A DNA stretch of 49,901 bases. Origin: an uncultured Bacteroidaceae bacterium (lineage in GTDB: Bacteria; Bacteroidota; Bacteroidia; Bacteroidales; Bacteroidaceae). How positions within the stretch are numbered: the stretch's first letter is position 1; each line of letters opens with the position of its first letter. The notes beneath the pieces are model-generated. The model was not told the DNA's origin. It ran no database searches and saw nothing but the letters and a program-made list of their open reading frames with translations. Below, piece after piece: positions 1 to 7,119 of the stretch. Location: positions 1 through 49,901 of the forward strand of contig CAJOLC010000002.1 of NCBI GenBank assembly GCA_905235305.1, given 5' to 3'. A program made the translations under genes and the position numbers.

Positions 1-76
1 TGTTGATGGGCGATTCGCCCAACTTGTTAAAGTAGTTCGCTCTCAGATAGAACGAGATTTTCAATTTTGCCTTCAT
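1..76 (-). CDS. Tyrosine-type integrase, N-terminal fragment (cut by window edge)
   Basis: Reading the minus strand from the ATG at 76-74 gives 25 residues beginning MKAKLKISFYLRANYF and then leaving the window. This matches the typical start of Bacteroidota phage/conjugative-element tyrosine recombinases, whose first strand (pattern FYLR.NY.NK.G..PI) begins the arm-type DNA-binding domain. The catalytic domain is outside the window. The gene points away from the tRNA-Ser at 508-593 and is separated from it by AT-rich non-coding DNA with repeated words, which is the usual order of an element that integrates in a tRNA 3' end. The call rests on a short N-terminus, so the family is likely but the subfamily is unknown. 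Confidence 0.6.
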   Translation of the reverse strand, partial: MKAKLKISFYLRANYFNKLGESPIN

Positions 77-120
77 ACGATAAATCTTTTAATGCAGTTT
101 TTCGTGCCTTTATGGATGCT

Positions 121-300
121 TTGTGTTACAGGAAACACTCAGAATCAACCCACATTCGTTAGCTTGAAACAATCTGCAAAGTTAAACATAAATATCTTAT
201 GCTCAAAGATTTAGCAAAGTCAATATCGTAGTCATTTTGTAGTCTTGTGTTACATTTTTCTGTAGCACAAAAAGTGTAACACTCAGTGTAACACAAGACT
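121..300. repeat. Repeated TGTGTTACA / TGTAACAC words next to the integrase
   Basis: The word TGTGTTACA or its complement occurs at about 121-129, 246-254, 274-282 (GTGTAACAC) and 287-295. The copies at 241-254 and 287-300 form a perfect 14-bp inverted repeat (AGTCTTGTGTTACA and its complement). The cluster lies just upstream of the integrase start. Likely roles are arm-type integrase/excisionase sites or an operator for the integrase gene; this is inferred from position and repetition only. Confidence 0.55.
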
Positions 301-395
301 GACCAACAGATGACTATTTGACCACGTGTCAGGTAGTCAGACGATGGTCACTCCATCATCTAAGAGTAGAGAAGAATACTTTTAGTGCAAAATAG

Positions 396-438
396 AAGCG
401 TTGTAAATCAAAGACTTACAACGCTTTTCTGTTTTTTG
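396..438 (+). terminator. Hairpin followed by a T-rich tract
   Basis: AAGCGTTGTAA (396-406) pairs perfectly with TTACAACGCTT (416-426) across a 9-nt loop, followed by TTCTGTTTTTT. This resembles an intrinsic terminator reading rightward, towards the tRNA gene. No gene is visible directly before it on the plus strand, so it may insulate the element boundary. The remaining sequence between 77 and 507 shows no credible ORF. Confidence 0.5.
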
Positions 439-507
439 GCAACTTAATGACCTATTCGGGTTGAACTTTGATTGACTACCTTAAAAGTCATCAATTTTGC
501 TTTCAGC

Positions 508-530
508 GGAGAGACTGGGATTCGAACCCA
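508..530. other. Candidate attachment site in the tRNA-Ser 3' end
   Basis: The 3' acceptor strand and T arm of tRNA-Ser lie on the side facing the integrase fragment. Elements with tyrosine integrases commonly use exactly this part of a tRNA as attB and restore it on insertion. The extent given is nominal; the true crossover segment would be the direct repeat shared with the other element end, which is outside the window. Confidence 0.35.
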
Positions 531-593
531 GGGTACCCGTAAGAGTACGCCGCATTTCGAGTGCGGTCCATTCGACCACTCTGGCATCTCTCC
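508..593 (-). tRNA. tRNA-Ser (anticodon CGA)
   Basis: On the minus strand the 86-nt sequence starts GGAGAGATGCCAGAG and ends with the paired acceptor strand TCTCTCC. The anticodon stem CCGCA/TGCGG encloses loop CTCGAAA, giving anticodon CGA (plus-strand 557-559), which reads UCG. A long variable arm follows, typical of class II tRNAs, and the T arm contains TTCGAAT between CTGGG and CCCAG. The 3' CCA is not encoded. A TACCTTTG promoter element lies just upstream. Confidence 0.95.
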
Positions 594-610
594 TTGTCTT
601 ATTGCGATTG

Positions 611-618
611 CAAAGGTA
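611..618 (-). promoter_or_regulatory. -7 element of the tRNA-Ser promoter
   Basis: The minus strand reads TACCTTTG, matching the Bacteroidota -7 consensus TAnnTTTG, 18 bp before the tRNA 5' end. No clear TTG -33 element is seen at the usual 19-21 bp spacing. Confidence 0.6.
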
Positions 619-683
619 CGAAAAAAAGAGGAATTAAGAGCGAAGATTAGGAATTATTTTGCGAAAAATGCATGTTTGTCAGA

Positions 684-1607
684 CTAAATGAAGAAAAGCG
701 ATGCTCCTGTCACTGCTATTATGGCGCCTATGAGCTCTTGCATGCTGACTTTCGTGCCGAACATCAGTCGCGAGGGCCACAATATGAGAACGGGTGTGAG
801 CGCCATTAGGGTTTGAGCCACACCGGTATTCGTCATTCCTATTGCCATTAGGCTGAGACTGACACCAAAGAATGGCCCGAGCAGGATAGCTCCCATTGCT
901 GCGGCGGCTCCGCGTAGGTCTGTGAAGATGCGCTGCATGTTGGCGCTTTTCCCGAGGTATAGTAGTGTCGCTCCGAAGCCAATCAGGCCCATTATGGCTC
1001 GTATTTGTGTGCCTGCGAAGGGCATCATGGCTGCCACGTCGGTTGCTTCCTGTGGGATTTGAGAGGCATAGTGCAGCAGTCCTTGCTTACTGAGTACGAG
1101 GCCAATGCCTTGTCCCATGCCGGCGCCTATGCCGAGGAGGATTCCTCTCCTGGGGAGTTTCAGGTGACGAGTGCCGTCGTCGTCTTTTCCCATGATAGAG
1201 ATGCTGATTCCGCTAAGAGTCACTATCATGCCGAGCATTGCCAGCGTGCTCATTGTTTCGCCCATCATCAGCCAGGCTGCCATGGCTGCGAAGGGGCTGG
1301 CGAGCGTCATGAAGAGCTGCCCGAAACGGCTGCCCATGACGACATATGCATTGAAGAGGCAGTAGTCGCCGAAGACGAAGCCCATGAAGCCGCTTGCCAG
1401 GAACCATTTCCAGACTTCGGCATTTGCGTACTGCGGCCAGGGCTTTCCACATGTCCACCAAAGCACGATGCCGAGCAGGAGGATGGTAATGAGCATTCGC
1501 CAGACATTCAGCACGAGCGTTCCCATCCGCTTGCTTGCCACCTCGGCAAAGAGTGCCGTGAAGGTCCACATCACGGCAACGAGAAGTGAAAGAAGTTCGC
1601 CGCTCAT
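684..1607 (-). CDS. EamA/DMT-family inner-membrane transporter
   Basis: The 307-residue protein is almost entirely hydrophobic, with about ten predicted transmembrane segments in two similar halves. That is the EamA drug/metabolite-transporter architecture, and its length is normal. The first half carries a GFVFGDYCLFNAY segment and the second a LLGPFFGVSLSLMAIGMT segment, typical of the repeated unit. Substrates of this superfamily range from amino acids to nucleotide sugars and cannot be deduced here. The ATG lies immediately after the stop of the zinc-ribbon ORF at 1608-1748, so the two genes are probably co-transcribed and translationally coupled. Family assignment is firm; function is open. 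Confidence 0.88.
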   Translation of the reverse strand: MSGELLSLLVAVMWTFTALFAEVASKRMGTLVLNVWRMLITILLLGIVLWWTCGKPWPQYANAEVWKWFLASGFMGFVFGDYCLFNAYVVMGSRFGQLFMTLASPFAAMAAWLMMGETMSTLAMLGMIVTLSGISISIMGKDDDGTRHLKLPRRGILLGIGAGMGQGIGLVLSKQGLLHYASQIPQEATDVAAMMPFAGTQIRAIMGLIGFGATLLYLGKSANMQRIFTDLRGAAAAMGAILLGPFFGVSLSLMAIGMTNTGVAQTLMALTPVLILWPSRLMFGTKVSMQELIGAIIAVTGASLFFI

Positions 1608-1748
1608 TTATTCGAAATCGTATCTGTCGAGCAGTTTCCCGCACTTCGAGCAGAAGACGTCGTGCCTGTAGATGATGTTCCCGCAGTCGTTGCAATGATA
1701 GGTCTGCTCCTGCTTTTGCTCTTTGTTCCCGTTATCCTTCGTGTTCAT
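1608..1748 (-). CDS. Small zinc-ribbon protein (46 aa)
   Basis: The 46-codon ORF has a charged, Gln/Lys-rich N-terminus and then two knuckles, HCNDCG and FCSKCG, separated by about ten residues. This is a rubredoxin-type zinc ribbon likely to bind one Zn ion. There are no other domains. Its TAA stop directly abuts the ATG of the EamA transporter, and a TATCTTTG promoter element lies 21 bp upstream. Such ribbons occur in regulators and adaptor proteins, but no specific role can be given. Confidence 0.75.
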   Translation of the reverse strand: MNTKDNGNKEQKQEQTYHCNDCGNIIYRHDVFCSKCGKLLDRYDFE

Positions 1749-1768
1749 GGAGTATGCGATTTATGTCG

Positions 1769-1776
1769 CAAAGATA
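1769..1776 (-). promoter_or_regulatory. -7 element upstream of zinc-ribbon/EamA operon
   Basis: The minus strand reads TATCTTTG, a perfect match to TAnnTTTG, 20 bp before the ATG at 1748. No TTG at -33 was found. Confidence 0.6.
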
Positions 1777-1887
1777 TGAAGAAAAAATGAAAGTACGATG
1801 ATATAGGACAGAAATTATCCTGAATTGGTCATCAGACGTGCCTTCATCACCCGTTTCTTGCTTCTCGTTTCTTGCCCCCTTCACTAT

Positions 1888-1967
1888 GGGTTGCTTGAAC
1901 ATACATGTATATTCAATTGCAGGTTCATGAATATTCAATTGCACATACATGTATGTTCAAACAACCC
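1888..1967. repeat. Modular 22-nt-period palindromic element, copy A
   Basis: The structure is GGGTTGCTTG, module AACATACATGTATATT (1898-1913), CAATTG, module CAGGTTCATGAATATT (1920-1935), CAATTG, module CACATACATGTATGTT (1942-1957), CAAACAACCC. Each 16-nt module has CATG at its centre. The outer arms 1888-1919 and 1936-1967 are complementary at 29 of 32 positions, so the RNA could form a long hairpin. It sits downstream of mutS2 and upstream of the zinc-ribbon promoter. It is nearly identical to copy B and shares its central block with copies C and D. The rest of 1777-2128 shows nothing else that I can support. Confidence 0.85.
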
Positions 1968-2128
1968 ACTATGCCAGCATGAGCGAATGATGGGTTAAAA
2001 GGAATGGAAGATGAAGGGGGATAAAGGCGGAAGTGCTTAAGGCCGACAGGGAATATGGCCCTGCCCGTCAGCTTGTGGGAAATGGCCTGATGCCTTGTGG
2101 GGTGATGAAACCTCCTCTGTGGCTGGAT

Positions 2129-4669
2129 TCATTCGTCCTTCTGACTTCGCCTGAACTCTACTACCGTTATGCCTGCTCCTCCGAATTGGACGTGCTCATC
2201 ATGGAAGGAGACGACTCCCGAGACGGTATTCAGGTACTGACGGATGACCATGCGAAGCGCTCCTGTACCCGTGCCGTGCAGGATGCGGACGCGCGATGCG
2301 TTGACCAGCAAGGCATCGTCGATGAAATAGGTGACTGCCTGCAGGGCTTCGTCGGCTCGCATGCCACGTACGTCTATTTCCTGCTGGAAGTCGAGATGCT
2401 TCTGGCGGATGCTGTCCTGCGTCTGGCGACTGATCACCACCGTTTGCTTTTCCTCAGAGCTGCCGTTAGCGCCAGATGGGGCAGGGGCAGCCTCCAGCCT
2501 CTTTAGATCGACCAATGTACGCATCACGCCGAAGGTGACTGTGGCTCGTCCGGCTTCAATCGCCGTGATGGTGCCTATGGAAGTCTGGCCCTTGATGCGG
2601 ACGCTGTCTCCTACGGCAAGAGGGTTGGAGGGCAGAGGCTCGGAAGCCTGAGCTTTCTTGCTACCCGACTCATTGCTTTTCTGACTCTCGGCTTTCTTGG
2701 CAGCCTGCCTTTCTGCATGTCGTTTCCTGCGTTCCTCAATCTGTCGCCGCTTCTTCTCTACATAGGCATCAAGCTCTTCCTGACTCATCTGGCCTACTTC
2801 CTCGCGGAAGGTCTGCAACTGCTGGCGTGCAGAACGCGTCCGTTCCTTGTCGGCCTGGGCTTCCTTGATTTCGCGGATGGTGTTCTCTATCTGAGCATTG
2901 GCAGCGGCAATGATCTTGTCGGCCTCAGCTTTGGCTTCGCGGATAATCTCCTTGCGCTTGCCTCGCAGCTCCTCAATCTCCTTCTCGTATTGCTCAATGG
3001 TCTTCACCATCTGCTTCTCCTGGGAGTGAATAGTCTGCCGTTTGCCTTCCCAGTATCGCTTGTCGCGCGTGATGTCGAGCAAGTACTTGTCTGCATTGAC
3101 GTATTCACGGCCAACAAGCTCTGTGGCATCAGCAATAACCTCCTCGGGGATGCCGATTTTGCGGGCAATCTCTACGGCAAAGCTGCTGCCCGGGTTGCCT
3201 ATCTGCAACTGGAACAGTGCTGCCATCTTCTGCCGGTCATATAGCATGGCGCCGTTCACGACCCCTGGCGTGTCCTCGGCAAAGTGCTTGAGGTTCTGGT
3301 AGTGCGTCGTGATGACTGCAAAGGTCTTCTTGCTTACGAAACGCTTCAAGACAGCTTCAGCAATGGCACCCCCGATTGTTGGCTCTGTCCCTCCGCCGAA
3401 TTCATCTATTAATAATAATGTGTCTGCCCCGCAACCTGCCATCATACGCTTCATGTTGAGCAGGTGGCTGCTGTAGGTGCTAAGGTCATCGTCGATGCTT
3501 TGCTCGTCGCCGATGTCGATGAAGATCTGTTCGAAGATGCCTGCCCTTGACCCGTCGGCCAGAGGTATCGGCAGTCCGCATTGCAACATGTATTGCAGCA
3601 AGCCGACAGTCTTAAGGCAGACACTCTTCCCGCCGGCATTAGGTCCGCTGATGATGAGAATGTGTCTCTTTCGGTTGAGCATGATACTGAGCGGCACGAC
3701 CTTCGAGCCTTGCTTCTTGAGCTTAGCCTCCAGGAGAGGGTGACGGGCATCGTACCAATCGATGAGCGGAGTAGAATATATCTCCGGAGAAATGCCGACG
3801 ATGGCTTTTGCCAGCTGATGCTTGGCAAGCAGGAATTCGATGTCTGCAAGGAACTCAAGGCCCCGCACCAGCTCCTTTATGTTGGGGCGCAGTTGCTCGG
3901 TAAACTCTCGAAGGATGCGGATCACTTCCCGCTTCTCTTCGCCCTCCAGTTCACGGATGCGGTTGTTTGCCTCCACGACCTCGGCGGGCTCGATGAAGAC
4001 CGTCTTGCCAGTAGCACTCTCATCGTGAATGATGCCTTTGATGCGTCGCTTCAGGGCTGGAGCCACAGGGATAACCAATCGGCCATCACGCATGGCTGGC
4101 GCTATGTCCTTGTCGACCAGTCCTTCTGCCTGAGCCGACTTCAAGATACTTGTCAAGGTCCTGCTTACGCTTCCCTCGGCATGCTTCAGCTCCATGCGGA
4201 TGGAGGCAAGCTCGCTGCTGGCATTGTCTTTTATATGCCCATACTTGTCGAGCATCTGTTCGAGGCGACGGGTAATGGTGTGGAACGTGAAGACACCCTC
4301 GGCAAGCTTCTCGAGGGCAGGGAACGAAGTCCCTTCGCCAGAGGAGGGTTGCCTTACGATTCCTACCCATGAATGAAGGGTATGCAGGACCCTGAGCAGT
4401 TCCCACGCAGTCTGTTCCTCGAGGTAAGTCCCTTCGATGCGTATGCGATATATATCTTCCCTTATGTCAAAGAAATCCTCTTCCGGCAACTCTGTCGCCG
4501 TCTGTAGGATGGATTCGAGCTCGGCAAGTTGCAGATGAAGAGTGGTAACTATCTCGTGGTCGGAAGAGAATTGCATGGCATCCACCTTCTCATGTCCTAA
4601 AGGACTGAGGCAATAGCCGTACAGCAACGTCCGTATTTCTGTGAATCCTATCTTATCTTCCAGTCTCAT
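2129..4669 (-). CDS. mutS2: Endonuclease MutS2 / ribosome-rescue Smr ATPase
   Basis: This 846-residue protein has the full MutS2 layout: helical lever and clamp regions, a MutS-type ATPase with Walker A GPNAGGKS near residue 340 and Walker B LLLIDEFGGGTEP, a long charged coiled coil, and a C-terminal Smr domain (EIDVRGMRADEA and HGTGTGALR). It lacks the mismatch-recognition domain of MutS. Family members restrain recombination and, in some bacteria, split collided ribosomes. I chose the ATG at 4669 (MRLEDKIGF) because an earlier in-frame ATG at 4744 lies inside the upstream peptidase gene and adds 25 unrelated residues. The start is 2 bp after that gene's stop, so it is the third gene of the relA-S9-mutS2 operon. 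Confidence 0.95.
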   Translation of the reverse strand: MRLEDKIGFTEIRTLLYGYCLSPLGHEKVDAMQFSSDHEIVTTLHLQLAELESILQTATELPEEDFFDIREDIYRIRIEGTYLEEQTAWELLRVLHTLHSWVGIVRQPSSGEGTSFPALEKLAEGVFTFHTITRRLEQMLDKYGHIKDNASSELASIRMELKHAEGSVSRTLTSILKSAQAEGLVDKDIAPAMRDGRLVIPVAPALKRRIKGIIHDESATGKTVFIEPAEVVEANNRIRELEGEEKREVIRILREFTEQLRPNIKELVRGLEFLADIEFLLAKHQLAKAIVGISPEIYSTPLIDWYDARHPLLEAKLKKQGSKVVPLSIMLNRKRHILIISGPNAGGKSVCLKTVGLLQYMLQCGLPIPLADGSRAGIFEQIFIDIGDEQSIDDDLSTYSSHLLNMKRMMAGCGADTLLLIDEFGGGTEPTIGGAIAEAVLKRFVSKKTFAVITTHYQNLKHFAEDTPGVVNGAMLYDRQKMAALFQLQIGNPGSSFAVEIARKIGIPEEVIADATELVGREYVNADKYLLDITRDKRYWEGKRQTIHSQEKQMVKTIEQYEKEIEELRGKRKEIIREAKAEADKIIAAANAQIENTIREIKEAQADKERTRSARQQLQTFREEVGQMSQEELDAYVEKKRRQIEERRKRHAERQAAKKAESQKSNESGSKKAQASEPLPSNPLAVGDSVRIKGQTSIGTITAIEAGRATVTFGVMRTLVDLKRLEAAPAPSGANGSSEEKQTVVISRQTQDSIRQKHLDFQQEIDVRGMRADEALQAVTYFIDDALLVNASRVRILHGTGTGALRMVIRQYLNTVSGVVSFHDEHVQFGGAGITVVEFRRSQKDE

Positions 4670-4671
4670 GT

Positions 4672-7119
4672 CTACTTCAGATTCTTCTCCGGGTACATCG
4701 TGTTCCACCAAGTTGGGTCGTCTTGCAGCCAACGGGCAAACCAAGCCATGATGCTGTCATGCCAACGGATACGTTTGTCGTAGTTCAGGATGTGGTGGTT
4801 CTCGCCCTCGACTGTGATGAAGGCACATTCTCTACCCAATAACTTGAGGGCAGTGAACATCTGGATGCTCTCGTTTATGGGGACATTCGTATCTGCCCCG
4901 CCATGCATGAAGAGGATAGGCGTGTGGACCTTATCGGCATTGAAGAGTGGAGCGTGTCCGCTATAGAGTTCCATGTTGTTCCATGGGTAAGAATGAGCAG
5001 CAGAAGTCGTGCTGTAGGAATACCCCCAATAGCCATAGCCCCAATAGCTTGCCGGATTGCTGATGCCTGCATGGCTCATGGCGGCAGCAAAGATGTCGGT
5101 CACGGTTTGCAGGTACATTGTCATGAAGCCTCCATAACTTGCTCCCAGACAACCGACCTTGTCGGCCTTTACGAAAGGATGTTCCTTGCAGAACTGCTTG
5201 GTGCCCTGAATAATGTCGTCGGCTGTATAGTCGCCATAGGCATTCACATGACGGGAAGCGAACTCCTGGCCGAAGCCACTGCAACCAGACGGTTGGATAA
5301 GGTAAACCACATAGCCCATCGCTGCCCATTCCTGGAAGTTGTAGTAGCAGTCGAGCAGACGTCCTACAGGAGAACAACCACCATAGTAATAGACAAGCAT
5401 CGGATATTGTTTCGCCTCGTCGAAGAATGGCGGCAGGTAATAGCAGCCATAAATGGTGTCACCTCTTTCTGCCTTGAAGTTCCAGTCGCGACATTCGCCA
5501 AGCTGGATGTCTTTAAGTCGAGTCGGGTTGAGGTCCGAGAGCACACGTTCCTTACCAGTCTTTAGGTCTCGAAGCCAACAACGGTCTGTACTCATGCTGC
5601 TTTCCCCAATGTATGCAAGGAAAGGCTTCTCTTCTGAAAGACTGAAGCTACCATATATGTATGGTTCGGAGAGGGGAAGCATTTCGGCCTTTCCGTCCTT
5701 TGGATTGATGCGGTAGAGACTCTTCAAGTCGCGGTTCTCGCAAAGGGCATATATCATTCCATCTTGTTCCGACCATTGATACGAAGAGACGGATGGGTCG
5801 AAGTCGCGTGTCAGGCAACGAACTTCCTTTGTCTCGAGGTTCATGAGGAACAGTTCGTACTCATAGCTGCTGGGTATCTTGTCTTTAGGAAGGGTGTTCC
5901 CTAAACCATCGAAAGCTTCAGGACTTCCCATGATAGCCAAGTATTTCTCGTCAGGAGAGAAGGAGTAAGAACTGATGAATCCATCGTGACGAACCAGCGT
6001 ATCTGCCTTTCCTGTCTTCATGTCGAGCAGAAGCAGGTCTGTGAAATCGAAGGGACGCTCCGTCAGTATTTCCGAACGGATAGAGACGAGGAATAGGCTT
6101 GCATCTTTATTAGGAATGACGTACACATTGCGGGCGCCTTTTGTGATGGGTGTCGTAATACCAGTCTCGATGTCGTAGAGCGAGTAGTTGCGGCGATTTC
6201 GATAGCCTGGCTGACGGTCGTCTGGTTCAAGGATTTGATGGACGTCCTTGTTCTTCTCCTCAGGCACCTTCTCATCGATGGTCACGAGGAAGTGCTTCAG
6301 GTCTTCCGTCGGGTAAGCATATCCCTTGCCTGTGTATTTGCCGATGAATGTCTTTTCGCCCGTCTTTGGATTGACCGTCTCGTAGCATCTGGTGCCATCT
6401 GTCTCGCGATAGCATCGCAGATATAGGTCGTCTTTTGGGAGCCAATGCTGGAAGCCATCCAGATTGAATTCTCTGCCTGTCGAGAGGTCGAGGAAGATGT
6501 CTTTGCCTTCCGTTTCGCCACCTTTATAGATAGTGGTCTTGTGGATGCGGACGTACTTGCCCGAGCTGGACAGTTCCACGCCATTGATGCGTTCGCCGTG
6601 CATCATGTCGGCATTTGTCCAGTAGCGCTTGCCTTCAGGATTGATTTCGAGCGTCTGCTCGCTTTCAACAGAAACTCGAAGCGTGTCAGGCGTGTCGCCT
6701 TTGTGCAGGATCTTGATGCTTACTTCGTGCCGTCCTGGGACAAGTTCAAAGTCGCCACCCAGCTCGTTTCCATTGATGTAGAGTTTGTGCTTGCTCTCGC
6801 ATTTCACGTTGACCTTGCCTTTCGCAAAGCCTGTGTTCTGAATGGAAAAGCCAGCAAAATAGAAACCCTCATCATCGATAGGGAATGGAAGAGTTGTTTC
6901 CTTCCCCTTGGTGGAGGTTGGAGTTGGACTTTCCATAAAGACCTCGTCGAGGTCAATCTTTTTGCCTTCTGAATCAAGGCTGTCGGTCATGAATGGCTTG
7001 GTGATAGAGTAGGGGCCAGCCAGACGGATGTCCGTAATGTCCTTTGTCTCGGCTGAGACCATTATAGGTAATGAAAAGAGGGCGATTGCTGCCCACAAGG
7101 TTTTAGCTTCTTGATACAT
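4672..7119 (-). CDS. Secreted S9-family prolyl oligopeptidase-like serine peptidase
   Basis: The 815-residue protein starts with a cleavable signal peptide ending near VSAETK, followed by a long beta-propeller-like region and a C-terminal alpha/beta-hydrolase domain. The catalytic triad is visible: Ser in GASYGG (about residue 661), Asp in HGGADTNVP (about 743) and His in GENHH (about 775). These features place it in the S9 (DPP-IV/acylaminoacyl peptidase) group, which trims peptides in the Bacteroidota periplasm. An extra N-terminal region carries beta-rich segments. It overlaps the end of the relA-like gene by 17 bp and is followed after 2 bp by mutS2. Family confidence is high; the cleavage specificity is not known. 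Confidence 0.92.
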   Translation of the reverse strand: MYQEAKTLWAAIALFSLPIMVSAETKDITDIRLAGPYSITKPFMTDSLDSEGKKIDLDEVFMESPTPTSTKGKETTLPFPIDDEGFYFAGFSIQNTGFAKGKVNVKCESKHKLYINGNELGGDFELVPGRHEVSIKILHKGDTPDTLRVSVESEQTLEINPEGKRYWTNADMMHGERINGVELSSSGKYVRIHKTTIYKGGETEGKDIFLDLSTGREFNLDGFQHWLPKDDLYLRCYRETDGTRCYETVNPKTGEKTFIGKYTGKGYAYPTEDLKHFLVTIDEKVPEEKNKDVHQILEPDDRQPGYRNRRNYSLYDIETGITTPITKGARNVYVIPNKDASLFLVSIRSEILTERPFDFTDLLLLDMKTGKADTLVRHDGFISSYSFSPDEKYLAIMGSPEAFDGLGNTLPKDKIPSSYEYELFLMNLETKEVRCLTRDFDPSVSSYQWSEQDGMIYALCENRDLKSLYRINPKDGKAEMLPLSEPYIYGSFSLSEEKPFLAYIGESSMSTDRCWLRDLKTGKERVLSDLNPTRLKDIQLGECRDWNFKAERGDTIYGCYYLPPFFDEAKQYPMLVYYYGGCSPVGRLLDCYYNFQEWAAMGYVVYLIQPSGCSGFGQEFASRHVNAYGDYTADDIIQGTKQFCKEHPFVKADKVGCLGASYGGFMTMYLQTVTDIFAAAMSHAGISNPASYWGYGYWGYSYSTTSAAHSYPWNNMELYSGHAPLFNADKVHTPILFMHGGADTNVPINESIQMFTALKLLGRECAFITVEGENHHILNYDKRIRWHDSIMAWFARWLQDDPTWWNTMYPEKNLK

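Noticed and set aside
1-507. Additional cargo genes of the integrative element
   Set aside because: No coding frame with plausible composition exists between the integrase start and the tRNA.
1732-1950. Small ORFs encoding HEPAIEY-type peptides over the modular elements
   Set aside because: The shared peptides come from the repeats being read in one frame; each continues into unrelated sequence.
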